Below are positions 34,345 through 44,200 of a DNA stretch of 64,000 nt, piece after piece (positions within the stretch are counted from its first letter, which is position 1; every line of letters starts with the position of its first letter). A program made the position numbers and the translations under genes. Under the pieces are notes generated by a model. The model was given only the letters and a program-made list of their open reading frames with translations. It was not told the DNA's origin and did no database searches. This stretch comes from Clostridiales bacterium (GTDB lineage: Bacteria > Bacillota > Clostridia > Oscillospirales > Oscillospiraceae), in the NCBI GenBank assembly GCA_014799475.1, contig JAAVHX010000024.1, positions 31,555 through 95,554 of the forward strand, in the 5' to 3' direction.

Positions 34345-36231
34345 ATGGGAGCCCTGTTTCTCAAGGTGCTGAGCATGAGCGCCACGGCGGCGCTTGTCAT
34401 CCTCGTGGTGCTGCTGGCCCGGCTGCCGCTGCGGAGAGCGCCCAAGGTGTTTTCCTACGCCCTGTGGACGGTGGTGCTGTTCCGGCTGCTGTGCCCCTTT
34501 GTCATTCAGACCCCCTGGAGCTTTACCCCCTCCATTCAGGTGGAGGCCGCCGGGGAAAGCCTAAATATGGTGGAAATCAACATGGAACGGGTAGAAGGGG
34601 TCATCCGGGTGGACGATCCCCCGGTGATCCACTCAGAGTCCACGCCCTCTGATGTGCCGGCAGAGCCGACGGGCGGCCCGAGCGCCCCTGGGTTCAGCGC
34701 TTGGGCCGTCGCCGGCATTGTCTGGCTGGCCGGGGTTGCCGCCCTGCTGGGATATAGCCTGATCTCCCTGCTGCTCCTGCGGCGAAAGCTGGTGGGGTCG
34801 GTTCCGCTGGAAGGGGAGAAGGATGTCCGGCTGGCCGACTACATCCCGTCCCCCTTTGTGCTGGGGCTGTTCCGGCCGAACATCTATCTGCCCTCCAACT
34901 TGCCTGAGGGGGAGCGGGACTATATCCTCCTCCACGAGCGCACCCACATCCGCCGCTTTGACCACCTGTCCCGGGCGCTGGCGTGGCTGGCGCTGGCCAT
35001 CCACTGGTTCAACCCGCTGGTGTGGCTGGCGTTCCACCTGGCGGGCAGGGACATGGAGATGTCCTGCGACGAGGCGGTGCTGCGTAAAATGGGCCGGGAC
35101 GTGCGGGCGGACTACTCCACCTCCCTGCTGCGGCTGTCCACGGGGAAGCGCCTGCCGGCGGGGCCGCTGGCCTTCGGCGATGGCGATCCCACCAGCCGCA
35201 TCAAAAATGTGCTCAGCTACAAAAAGCCCGCCCTGTGGGTGATCGTGATCGCGCTGATTGGGGTGCTGTGCGCCGGGGCGGCGCTGGCCACTGACCGGAT
35301 GGCGGCTATCCGGGATTTGGACTTCCCCGCTTTTGACCCGGACAGCGTCACGGCCGATCTGACCTTCTCCCTGGATGAGACAGATGAGGAATTGGGGCCG
35401 GTCGTCCGCATCAACGGCACTGTGGGCGACGTGACGCTGCCCCGGGGGGCGATTTGGTATTCCAATGGCCTGTGGAAGGAACAGCAGCCGGGGGGAGAGC
35501 TGTCCATGGTGTACCCCGCCTTTACCGATGGGATCGAGGGGCATGTCACCGCCTGGTGGGCGGACGAGAGCCGCAGATCGGTCACCCTGTCCACCTACAT
35601 GACGGCCGTGCTCAGCAGCTACCTCCCCACGGGTTATTGGACATTTACCGTGGATGTGGACAGCGGGACTGTGATCGAGATGACACCTATCGGCTTTACC
35701 TCAATCGAGGGGGATGAGAGCGCCGAGGTGCGCTATTATCCCACCTCCATTTCCGACGAAGAGGCGGTGAAAGCCGCCCGCGTCGCCGCCAAGCTGCTGA
35801 CCGCGGCGGAGGACTACTACAATAACGGCGCGCCGGTACAGACAGCCCCCGCCAATTCCTCCGTTTTGCCGGAGGATGACGCCTGGATGGAGGTGCGGAC
35901 GGCCACCCCCACATTGCTGGAGTGCTACATCGGGAACCAATCGGGGAAAGCGCTGCTCTTTGAAGAGGGTTACAGGCTCCAGACAGAGGTCGGCGGCGTT
36001 TGGCGGGATGTGGAAGAGGAAACCCCGATGGACTTCGTGGCAAGCGCCCGCGTCTTGGATGGAAGCGAAGGTCAGCTCCAACTCATTAGCGGCTCCTTCC
36101 CGGTGGATGTGGGCAGCCGGTACGGCGAGCTGCCCCCGGGGCATTACCGCATCCTCAAGGAGGCGCACCTGGAGCGGGAGCTGGGGCGGGAGGCCGTGAC
36201 ACTGTCCGCCGAGTTTGAGATCGAAGAATAA
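34345..36231 (+). CDS. BlaR1-like M56 membrane metalloprotease with Ig-like sensor domain
   Basis: 628 residues. Four membrane helices enclose the M56 zinc protease domain: YILLHERTHIRRFDHL (HExxH) and EMSCDEAVLRKMG (distal Glu). After the last helix (ALWVIVIALIGVLCAGAALA, about 300) the extracellular part lacks the penicillin-binding SxxK/KTG domain of true BlaR1. Instead it has about 300 residues of beta-rich sequence, ending in a segment resembling Ig-like domains (ESGKALLFEEGYRL, GELPPGHYRILKE type). It therefore probably senses something other than a beta-lactam. Encoded directly behind its BlaI partner. Confidence 0.85.
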   Translation: MGALFLKVLSMSATAALVILVVLLARLPLRRAPKVFSYALWTVVLFRLLCPFVIQTPWSFTPSIQVEAAGESLNMVEINMERVEGVIRVDDPPVIHSESTPSDVPAEPTGGPSAPGFSAWAVAGIVWLAGVAALLGYSLISLLLLRRKLVGSVPLEGEKDVRLADYIPSPFVLGLFRPNIYLPSNLPEGERDYILLHERTHIRRFDHLSRALAWLALAIHWFNPLVWLAFHLAGRDMEMSCDEAVLRKMGRDVRADYSTSLLRLSTGKRLPAGPLAFGDGDPTSRIKNVLSYKKPALWVIVIALIGVLCAGAALATDRMAAIRDLDFPAFDPDSVTADLTFSLDETDEELGPVVRINGTVGDVTLPRGAIWYSNGLWKEQQPGGELSMVYPAFTDGIEGHVTAWWADESRRSVTLSTYMTAVLSSYLPTGYWTFTVDVDSGTVIEMTPIGFTSIEGDESAEVRYYPTSISDEEAVKAARVAAKLLTAAEDYYNNGAPVQTAPANSSVLPEDDAWMEVRTATPTLLECYIGNQSGKALLFEEGYRLQTEVGGVWRDVEEETPMDFVASARVLDGSEGQLQLISGSFPVDVGSRYGELPPGHYRILKEAHLERELGREAVTLSAEFEIEE

Positions 36232-36254
36232 ATCAGAGATAGTCAAAAACAATC

Positions 36255-36299
36255 AAAGAAGAAACCCGCCCCTTGGAATAAAGAGGGGCGGGCTTCTTT
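36255..36299. terminator. Terminator after the first blaR1-like gene
   Basis: Core stem CCCGCCCC / GGGGCGGG extended by AAAGAAG / CTTCTTT with a 3-base bulge; T-rich end. Confidence 0.8.
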
Positions 36300-36360
36300 A
36301 TCTGTGGGGCCGTTTTGTGCAAATGCACCAAAATCAAGGCTGCATTTTTGTGAGCGGAAA

Positions 36361-36433
36361 TGATTGAAAATGATTGACTTCGATTGAAGACTGTGGTAGG
36401 ATTCAATCAAGGAAAATCAATCGCGCTCATTCA
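36361..36433. promoter_or_regulatory. FruR-type operator array: three direct and three inverted 7-bp boxes
   Basis: TGATTGA at 36361, TGATTGA at 36371 and CGATTGA at 36381 are spaced exactly 10 bp; the complementary forms TCAATCA (36403), TCAATCG (36417) and TCATTCA (36427) follow on the other side of the -10. Helical phasing and symmetry around the promoter point to a multimeric repressor, most likely the DeoR-family gene in this operon. Confidence 0.75.
36374..36402 (+). promoter_or_regulatory. Promoter of the fructose operon
   Basis: TTGACT (36374-36379), 17-bp spacer, TAGGAT (36397-36402), embedded in the operator array. Confidence 0.65.
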
Positions 36434-36461
36434 AATAAAATCAGGAAAGGAAGTTGTGACC

Positions 36462-38384
36462 ATGCGTATCACCGATCTGCTTAACGTCAATGGGATCCAG
36501 CTCCACGCCGCCCCGGCGGACAAGAGCGCCGCCATCGACCTGCTGGCCGATCTCCAGGAGAAGGCCGGCAACATCACCGACAAAGCCGCGTATAAGAAGG
36601 AGATCTGGGCCCGGGAGGAGCTGGACTCCACCGCCGTGGAGAACGGCGTGGCCGTCCCCCATGCCCGGTGCGCCGCCGTCAAGCGGGCGGGCCTGGCCGC
36701 CATGACCGTCCCCGCCGGGGTGGACTACGGCGCGGAGGACGGGGAGCCGTCCAACCTGTTTTTCATGATCGCGGCCCCGGAAGGCGGCGGCGAGGTACAT
36801 ATGGAAATGCTGTCCCACCTGATGGTGATGCTGATGGACGAGGAGTTCTGCCAAAAGCTGCTGGACGCGGAAAAGACAGAGGACTTCCTGGCCCTCATCG
36901 ACGCCCAGGAGCGGGTGAAGTTCCCGGAGGAGGCCCCGGTGGAGGAGAAGAAGCCGGACGGCTCCCTGCGGGTGCTGGCCATCACCGCCTGCCCCACCGG
37001 CATCGCCCACACCTACATGGCCGCCGAGGCCCTGGAGAAGAAGGGCCGGGAGCTGAACATCGGCGTCAAGGCGGAGACCCAGGGCTCCGGCGGCGCGAAG
37101 AATATCCTGACCCGCGAGGAGATCGCCGCCTGTGACGGCATCATCATCGCCGCCGACAAGAACGTGGATCTGGCCCGGTTTGACGGCAAGCCCCTGCTGC
37201 GGGTGCCTGTGTCCGACGGCATCAACAAGCCCCAGGAGCTGATCGAGAAGATCGTCAGAGGCCAGGCCCCCATTTACCACCACGAGGGCGGCGCCGTTGT
37301 GGAGGACGCGGGCAGCGAGAGCCTGGGCCGCCGGCTTTACAAGCACCTGATGAACGGCGTGTCCCATATGCTTCCCTTCGTCATCGGCGGCGGCATCGTC
37401 ATGGCGCTGTCCTTCCTGCTGGACGGCGGCGCGGCGGGCGCCTCCAACTTCGGCTCCTCCTGGGCCCTGCCCGCGTTCTTCAACAAGGTGGGCAACATCG
37501 CCTTCGGCTTTATGGTGCCCATTCTGGCGGCGTTCATCGCCCAGTCCATCGCCGACCGGCCCGGCCTGATGGTGGGCTTTGTGGGCGGCTCCCTGGCGGC
37601 CACCGGCGCCACCTTCGCCTACTTCGCCGACCCCACCGTGCCCATCGTCCCCGCCGGCTTCCTGGGCGGCCTGCTGGCCGGCTTTGTGGGCGGTTGGTTC
37701 ATGAAAGTGCTGCGTAAAGCCTGCGACAAGCTGCCCCAGGCCCTGGAGGGCCTGAAGCCCATCCTCATCTACCCCGTGGTGGGTCTGCTGTTCATCGGCG
37801 CGTTTATGTGCCTGGTCAACCCCGTGGTGGGCATGATCAACGACGCCCTCATCAACGGCCTGAACTCCATGGGCGGCTCCTCCGCCATCCTGCTGGGCGC
37901 TCTGGTGGCCGGGATGCAGGCCACCGACATGGGCGGCCCCATCAATAAGGCGGCCTATGTGTTCGGCACCGCCTCCATCGCCATGGTGGAGGGCGGCTTC
38001 TCCCCGGTGATGGCCGCCGTCATGGCGGGCGGCATGGTGCCCCCCATCGCCATCGCCCTGGCCACCCTCTTCTTCAAGAACCGCTTCACCGCAGAAGAGC
38101 GCAAGTCCGGCCCGGTGAACTTCATCATGGGCCTGTCCTATATCACCGAGGGCGCCATCCCCTTCGCCGCCTCCGATCCGCTCCACGTCATCCCCTCCTG
38201 TGTGGTGGGCTCGGCTGTGGCGGGCGCCCTGTCCATGGCGTTCGGCTGCGCCTCTCCGGCTCCCCACGGCGGCCTGTTCGTGTTCCCGGTCATGCACAAC
38301 CCCCTGGGCTACGCCGCCGCCATCGCCATTGGTTCCGTGGCCGGTATGCTGGTGCTGGGCTTGCTGAAAAAGAAGAAGGCGTGA
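36462..38384 (+). CDS. fruA: Fructose-specific PTS enzyme IIABC
   Basis: 640 residues from ATG 36462 (AGGAAAGGAAG upstream; the track's 36384 start runs through the operators). EIIA domain (1-150) has the phospho-His in VAVPHARC (about 67). EIIB (about 165-265) has the phospho-Cys in AITACPTGIAHTYMAAEALE. EIIC (about 285-640) is the multi-helix channel with MGGPINKAAYVF and SYITEGAIPFAASDP. It imports fructose and delivers fructose 1-phosphate to FruK encoded downstream. HPr/EI genes are not in the window. Confidence 0.96.
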   Translation: MRITDLLNVNGIQLHAAPADKSAAIDLLADLQEKAGNITDKAAYKKEIWAREELDSTAVENGVAVPHARCAAVKRAGLAAMTVPAGVDYGAEDGEPSNLFFMIAAPEGGGEVHMEMLSHLMVMLMDEEFCQKLLDAEKTEDFLALIDAQERVKFPEEAPVEEKKPDGSLRVLAITACPTGIAHTYMAAEALEKKGRELNIGVKAETQGSGGAKNILTREEIAACDGIIIAADKNVDLARFDGKPLLRVPVSDGINKPQELIEKIVRGQAPIYHHEGGAVVEDAGSESLGRRLYKHLMNGVSHMLPFVIGGGIVMALSFLLDGGAAGASNFGSSWALPAFFNKVGNIAFGFMVPILAAFIAQSIADRPGLMVGFVGGSLAATGATFAYFADPTVPIVPAGFLGGLLAGFVGGWFMKVLRKACDKLPQALEGLKPILIYPVVGLLFIGAFMCLVNPVVGMINDALINGLNSMGGSSAILLGALVAGMQATDMGGPINKAAYVFGTASIAMVEGGFSPVMAAVMAGGMVPPIAIALATLFFKNRFTAEERKSGPVNFIMGLSYITEGAIPFAASDPLHVIPSCVVGSAVAGALSMAFGCASPAPHGGLFVFPVMHNPLGYAAAIAIGSVAGMLVLGLLKKKKA

Positions 38385-38396
38385 TAAAATGAGTAT

Positions 38397-38424
38397 GCGG
38401 GGGCCGTCCCCGGACGGCCCCCGC
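38397..38424 (+). other. Hairpin between fruA and the oxidoreductase gene
   Basis: 11-bp stem GCGGGGGCCGT / ACGGCCCCCGC, loop CCCCGG, no T-tract. Likely an mRNA processing or stabilising hairpin limiting downstream expression. Confidence 0.55.
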
Positions 38425-38453
38425 CAATCAAAACAAGAAGGCAGGTTTTTGCC

Positions 38454-39437
38454 ATGAGTGAGAAGAAGCAGCTTCGCTGGGCTGTGCTGGGCACCGGGGT
38501 CATCGCCAACCAAATGGCCCAGGCGCTCCGGGCCATGGGCCGCACCCTGGACGCGGTGGGCAACCGCACCTATGAAAAGGCGGAGGCTTTTGCGGAAAAA
38601 TACGGCGTGAAAAAGGTCTACCGCGACTATCACGAGATGTTCACCGACCCGGACATCGACGTCATCTATCTCACCACCCCCCACAACACCCACATGGCCT
38701 ATCTGGAGCAGGCCCTCTCCCACGGCAAGCACGTGCTGTGCGAGAAGTCCATCACCCTCAACAGCGGGGAGCTGGCGCGGGCGGCCAAGCTGGCGGAGGA
38801 ACACCATGTGGTGCTGGCCGAGGCCATGACCATCTACCATATGCCCCTGTACCGTGCGCTGCGGGAGCGGGTGGCATCGGGTGAACTGGGGCGGGTGAAC
38901 CTCATCCAGCTCAACTTCGGCAGCTTCAAGGACTACGATATGAAGAACCGTTTCTTCAACCGCAGTCTGGCGGGCGGGGCAATGCTGGACATCGGCGTGT
39001 ACGCCCTGTCGCTGGCCCGGCTGTTCCTGGCCTCCAACCCAGACCAGGTGAAGTCCTTCGTCCAAAAGGCCCCCACCGGGGTGGACGAGAGCGCCGCCAT
39101 TGCTATGACCAACCGCGAGGGCCAGCTGGTCACGGCCGCGCTGTCCCTCCACTCCAAGCAGCCCAAGCGGGCGGTCATCTCCTGCGAAAAGGGGTACATC
39201 GAAATCATGGAGTACCCCCGGGCGGACGAGGCGGTCATCGTGGACGCCGCCACAGGGGAGCGGGAGACGGTGAAGGCGGGCCGCGCCGCCAACGCCCTGG
39301 TGTACGAGCTGGAGGACATGGAGGCGGCAATCCGGGGAGAGGGCGATATGCTGCTGCCCTACACCATGGACGTGATGGAGCTGATGACCGCCCTGCGGAA
39401 TGAGTGGGGCGTAGTCTACCCGGAAGAGGAAGTTTGA
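38454..39437 (+). CDS. Gfo/Idh/MocA-family oxidoreductase
   Basis: 327 residues. N-terminal NAD(P)-binding fold LRWAVLGTGVIANQMAQAL, the EKS motif in HVLCEKSITLNSGEL (catalytic Lys), and the C-terminal alpha/beta dimer domain (GGAMLDIGVYALSLARL). It would oxidise or reduce a sugar or polyol with NAD(P). Its place between fruA and fruR suggests conversion of a sugar derivative feeding fructose metabolism; substrate not deducible. Preceded by a hairpin and 16 bp from a GAAGGCAGG ribosome site. Confidence 0.9.
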   Translation: MSEKKQLRWAVLGTGVIANQMAQALRAMGRTLDAVGNRTYEKAEAFAEKYGVKKVYRDYHEMFTDPDIDVIYLTTPHNTHMAYLEQALSHGKHVLCEKSITLNSGELARAAKLAEEHHVVLAEAMTIYHMPLYRALRERVASGELGRVNLIQLNFGSFKDYDMKNRFFNRSLAGGAMLDIGVYALSLARLFLASNPDQVKSFVQKAPTGVDESAAIAMTNREGQLVTAALSLHSKQPKRAVISCEKGYIEIMEYPRADEAVIVDAATGERETVKAGRAANALVYELEDMEAAIRGEGDMLLPYTMDVMELMTALRNEWGVVYPEEEV

Positions 39438-39447
39438 GCGGATCCGC

Positions 39448-39476
39448 TTGACCCTGCTTGTTTTTGATGATATGAT
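39448..39476 (+). promoter_or_regulatory. Internal promoter ahead of the DeoR-family gene
   Basis: TTGACC (39448-39453), 17-bp spacer, TATGAT (39471-39476), 34 bp before the start codon. No TGATTGA box is visible here. Confidence 0.65.
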
Positions 39477-39509
39477 GGGATCGACAAACAACAGAGAGGA
39501 GCCTGCGGT

Positions 39510-40253
39510 ATGTTGGCGGAGCTGCGGATGGAGGCCATTCTGGCGGAGCTGGAGAAGGAGCAGGCGGTGAGCGTGGCCCACCTGTGCCGGGTGACCGGCG
39601 CGTCGGAGGCCACCATCCGCCGGGATCTGAACGAGCTGGCCCGGCGGGGCAAGCTGAACAAGGTCCACGGCGGCGCCCTGCCCGTCAGGGAGGAGTTCCG
39701 CGGCGAGGAGCTGGACATGGATGTGAAGCGGGAGCTCCACACGCCGGAGAAGCAGCGCATCGCCCGGTATGCCGCCGGCCTCATCCACGACGACGACGTG
39801 GTCTATCTGGACGCGGGCTCCACCGTCATGCACATGGTGGAGCATATCCAGGCCACCCGCGCCACCTTTGTCACCAACAGCGTGGAGTGCGTCCAGCGCC
39901 TGCCCCGGCGGGGCCTGCGGGCCTATGTGCTGGGGGGCGTGCTCAAGCCGGGCACCTTGGCCATCATCGGCGGGGAGGCAATGGAGGCGCTGAAAAAGTA
40001 TAACTTTACCAAGGCGTTTCTAGGCACCAACGGCATCGCCGTCGGCCCCGGCTTCACCACCCCCGACCCGGAGGAGGCCATGGTGAAGGCCGCTGCCGCC
40101 GCCCGCGCCCGGGAGACCTGGGTGCTGGCCGATTCCAGCAAGTTCGGCACCATCACCGCCGCGTCCGTGCTGCCTCTGGACGGGGCCTGGATCGTCACCG
40201 ACCGGCTGAATGACCGCAGATATTCAGAATATACCGACATCAAGGAGGTTTGA
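39510..40253 (+). CDS. fruR: DeoR/GlpR-family repressor of the fructose operon
   Basis: 247 residues. N-terminal DeoR helix-turn-helix (RMEAILAELEKEQAVSVAHLCRVTGASEATIRRDLNEL), then the phosphosugar-binding fold with DDDVVYLDAGSTVMHM, FVTNSVECVQRL and WVLADSSKFG. The effector is probably fructose 1-phosphate. The gene lies 6 bp before fruK. Six TGATTGA-like boxes around the fruA promoter are its likely targets. Confidence 0.88.
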   Translation: MLAELRMEAILAELEKEQAVSVAHLCRVTGASEATIRRDLNELARRGKLNKVHGGALPVREEFRGEELDMDVKRELHTPEKQRIARYAAGLIHDDDVVYLDAGSTVMHMVEHIQATRATFVTNSVECVQRLPRRGLRAYVLGGVLKPGTLAIIGGEAMEALKKYNFTKAFLGTNGIAVGPGFTTPDPEEAMVKAAAAARARETWVLADSSKFGTITAASVLPLDGAWIVTDRLNDRRYSEYTDIKEV

Positions 40254-40259
40254 CCGATC

Positions 40260-41162
40260 ATGGTTTATACCGTTACCTTTAATCCCGCCCTGGACTATGT
40301 GGTCCGCATGAGCAGCTTTGAGGCCGGGGCGACCAACCGCACCGAGAGCGACGAGATCCAGTGGGGCGGCAAGGGCATCAACGTATCCACCGTCCTGCGC
40401 AACTTAGGGATCGACAACGTGGCCCTGGGCTTCCTGGCGGGTTTCACCGGCCAGGCCCTGGACCAGGGCCTGCGAAAGGTGGGCATCGCCACCGATTTCA
40501 TCTGGCTCCCCGAGGGGCTGACCCGCATCAACGTGAAGATCAAGGCGGGGCAGGAGACCGAGATCAACGGCATGGGCCCCGGCATTCCCGCCGCCGCCCT
40601 GGAGGAGCTGTTCGCCAAGCTGGACCGTCTGCAAAAGGGGGACGTGCTGGTGCTGGCGGGCTCCATCCCCGCCTCCCTGCCCGACGACGTGTACCAGCGC
40701 ATCCTGGCCCGGCTGGAGGGGCGGGACATCCTCACGGTGGTGGACGCCACCCGCGACCTGCTATGCGCGGTGCTGCCCTACCGCCCATTCCTCATCAAGC
40801 CCAACAACCACGAGCTGGGGGAGATCTTCGGCAGGGTGCTGACCACCGACGGGGAGATCGAGGACTGCGCCCGCAGGCTCCAGGAGCGGGGCGCCCGGAA
40901 CGTGCTGGTGTCCATGGCGGGGGCGGGGTCGCTCCTGCTGGACGAGACGGGGGCGGTCCACCGCCTGGGCGTGCCGAAGGGAAAGGTGGTCAACTCCGTG
41001 GGCGCGGGGGACTCCATGGTGGCCGGGTTCCTGGCCGGCTGGCTGGAGCACCGCGACTACGCCATGGCCCACCGCCTGGGCGCGGCCACCGGCTCCGCCA
41101 CCGCCTTCTCCGAGGGGCTGGCCGCCAAGGAGCAGGTGCTGGAGCTGCTGAACTCCTTCTGA
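40260..41162 (+). CDS. fruK: 1-phosphofructokinase
   Basis: 300 residues of the PfkB family: MVYTVTFNPALDYVV, the sugar-binding GGKGINVSTVLRNLG, LAGSIPASLPDDVY and the ATP/catalytic motif VNSVGAGDSMVAGF. It phosphorylates fructose 1-phosphate to fructose 1,6-bisphosphate. Closes a fruA-oxidoreductase-fruR-fruK operon, an order different from the common fruR-fruK-fruA. Confidence 0.94.
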   Translation: MVYTVTFNPALDYVVRMSSFEAGATNRTESDEIQWGGKGINVSTVLRNLGIDNVALGFLAGFTGQALDQGLRKVGIATDFIWLPEGLTRINVKIKAGQETEINGMGPGIPAAALEELFAKLDRLQKGDVLVLAGSIPASLPDDVYQRILARLEGRDILTVVDATRDLLCAVLPYRPFLIKPNNHELGEIFGRVLTTDGEIEDCARRLQERGARNVLVSMAGAGSLLLDETGAVHRLGVPKGKVVNSVGAGDSMVAGFLAGWLEHRDYAMAHRLGAATGSATAFSEGLAAKEQVLELLNSF

Positions 41163-41172
41163 ACATGAAAAT

Positions 41173-41209
41173 AACCCCCGGCGGCCCGCAGGCCGCCGGG
41201 GGTTGATTT
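41173..41209. terminator. Bidirectional terminator between fruK and the second blaR1-like gene
   Basis: 14-bp perfect stem AACCCCCGGCGGCC / GGCCGCCGGGGGTT, loop CGCA, then GATTTTT. Confidence 0.88.
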
Positions 41210-44200
41210 TTACTGGGGAACCAATTCAAATTGGAAGCTGTCGGAGAGGACCTGGAAGCCTCCGCCCGTATAGCGGACGCTCCAATGGGCATACAGGGAC
41301 ACTCTGTCTGAGTATACTTTGCCCAGAGCCACCGGGGAGGACATATCGAAGTGGCCGCCGCGGAATATATACCCTGTGTAGGGGTATATCGTTTCCGGGG
41401 TGAAGGGGTGGGCAATGGCGACATCCGGATAGGAAGTGCCACCGCTGATGTACAGCGGCACTTGCACGGTCCTGCCCAGATAAGAGACAGTCAGCGCGGT
41501 ATAATCTTCCGCCATTTCCCAGGTGCGGCCCTGATCGAAGGCCGCGAATGTGGAACTGGGGTCGAAGGCAGAGGTCACCAGCTGGCCGGCTTCCCAATCA
41601 ACGATCATCATGAGCCCGTTTTGGAAGAAAGCGTGTTCAACGTGGCCGTCCCCGTCAAAATCCTCCGAGATCCCCGGCTCCCAGCTGCCCTGGGTGACGG
41701 CGGGCACGGGGTAGGCGGCGCCGTCCAGCTCACAGGTGAGCACCAGATACCCGTTAGACCAGCCGGATATAGCGTTGTCCAGGCCGTGCTCACAGGCCGT
41801 AGGGGCGGCGGAGGTGGTGGGGGAGGGCTCCGGCGAAGGGTCGGCGGCGGTGTCGTCAATTGGGCCGGTTTCATCCTGGTAGTCCATGACCAGCGCGTCC
41901 GCCTCCCGCACCCGCCACTGTGTCCCGTCGTAGCGCAGGGTGAAGCCGATGACGCCCACAGGCTTGCCGATCATGTAGTGGTCGGCATACCACGAATCGG
42001 GGCCTAAATCCACGTAGCCCAGCTCCTGCATGGTTTCGTCCGCCAGATAGAACTCAAAGTCGAAATAGTATTCGTTGGCGTCGTCCTTCAGATAGGACAG
42101 GTGGAACCCGTTGGCGTAGACGTGGGGATAGCCGTCCCGGATGTGTTCGTATCCGCCGTTGAAGAAGCCGTCAGGAAGGGTGCAGGAGCCGGAGACAAGG
42201 TGGCGGGAATAGTTCGGGTCGTCCATGCTCCCCTCCGTATGGGAGTAGGTGACGGTGAGGCCGCGGGTGTCCCTGTTGTAGGCGGCTACGTTGTTCTGGT
42301 TGAACCGCAGCAGGAGCTGCTGGGTGTTGTAGGTGGCGGCAAGGACGGGCGAGTTCCCCTCCCACTCGTACAGGTCGAGCTGGAGGAAGCCATTGAAATT
42401 GTAGGAGAAAACAACTTCGTTCTCGCCGTCGCCGTCAAAGTCACGGCAGTTGACGCCTGGGGCCTGCGCCGGGGTGACGAGGTTGTTCAGCCGGCTGGTG
42501 GAGCCGTTCCACTCCAGCCAGGGGATCTCCCCGTCCTGCAGCCACAGCTTGGCCTCGCCGGTGTCGGAGACGGGGTCAGTCTGGCTGACCAATTCCAGGT
42601 TGTCCGGGAGCCAGGGGGCCAGCACACCGTCGGTATAGGTATACCAGATTGGGTCGGGTTTGTCGCGTTGGGCGAAGCAGGCGGCATCAAATTCCTCCTG
42701 GGTGGCCCTTTGGCCGTCCACAAAATAGAGCTCGATGATGCCAAGTTCTTGGGCAGATTGGCACCAGGTGAAGTCATTGCTGACAGGTTCATTGCCGTTA
42801 AAGCTCATGGAGGCGTAGCCCCAGTCCGCCGCTCCGCTGCTCCAGTGGTAGGTGCCGTCCGCCTTGAGATCCCCACAGATGCGCGGGCCGTAGGCCCAGC
42901 CGTAAATGTCATCCCCCTGGCGGCGGAGGATCAGGTAGCCAATGTTGTTGAAGATCTCATAGGAGTCGTTGGGATCGCCCACGGGGTAGATGACCAATTC
43001 GTTGACGCCGTCCCGATCCATATCGACGATGGCCAGCTTGCCCATCTCAACCACCGCGTCGAGAAGTTGGTCGTCCCCGTAGTAGAACGATCTCAGGTCG
43101 TTAATGCCATATGCTTCATTGTTAAAGATGGAGGAGAAGGTTCGCTCCCCGTCCAGCAGCTCTTTCATCCAGGGGTCAAGCAGAGTGTCCGCGAAATCGA
43201 CCGGCTCCTGTGAGGAGGAGACGTTGGGGCTGGGATCGGCATTGGGATCGTCGTCCGGCGCTTTAGCCGCCACCGGGTCGGTGAGCAGGCACACCGCCGC
43301 CAGAATCGCCGCGATGACGCTGACCACCACGATCCACAGGGCGGGGCGGCGGTAGCGCAGCACGTTTTTGATGCGGCCCTTGGCGTTCCCCTCGTCAAAG
43401 GCCAGGGGGCAGGGGGCGGGCACCCGCCCGTTGGTGGCCAGGGCCAGCAGGGTGGCGGAGTAGTCGGCCTTGACCTTCGGGCCCAGGCGGCGGATAACGG
43501 CCTCGTCGCAGGCGGCCTCGATGTCCCGGCTCATGAGGATGTACGCCGCCCACACCGCGGGGTTGAACCAGTGGAGGGCCAGGGCCACCCAGCAAACCGG
43601 CTTGACAATGTGATCCAGGCGGCGCAGATGGGCCCGCTCATGGCAGAGGATGAACTGCCGGGGCTGGCCCGCCAGCCCGGCGGGCAGATAGATCCGGGGA
43701 CGGACAAAGCCCAGGATGAAGGGGGAGTTCACGGCGGGGTGCTCCCAGGCGCCGTCCTCGGCACGGATGGCGTCAAACAGACAGCGGCGCAGACGGAGAT
43801 AGGAGAACAGCGCGTAGAGCGTCAGGGAGGCCGCGCCCGCCAGCCACACCCCCGCCAGCACGGTCTGCCAAGGGGAGGGGGCCGGGGCCTCGGGCTGAGG
43901 AGCCGCGGGGGTCACGCCCTCGGGGATGGAGAGGGAAGGGGCGGCGGGATTGTTGGTCACGGGGGTGACCGTGCCATTTGCGGGCTGGTTTGGGGTGATA
44001 TTCTGCGCGGGGTTCTGGGGCTGGATCGGGGTGACAGGCTGTCCCGCCCCGGAGGGCTGATTCGGAAGGTGGATCTGCTGTTCCTGCCCGGGCAGGGCGT
44101 TGGGGACGATGGACAGCGGGCTCTCCAGCGACACCGGGATCAACAGCCGGGCGAACACCACCAGCCACAGCAGGCACAGCACCTGCCTGGGGGCCCGCTT

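Noticed and set aside
36441-39845. 1,134-aa minus-strand ORF across fruA and the oxidoreductase
   Set aside because: Spans several real genes on the other strand; no recognisable domain; shadow of GC-rich codons.
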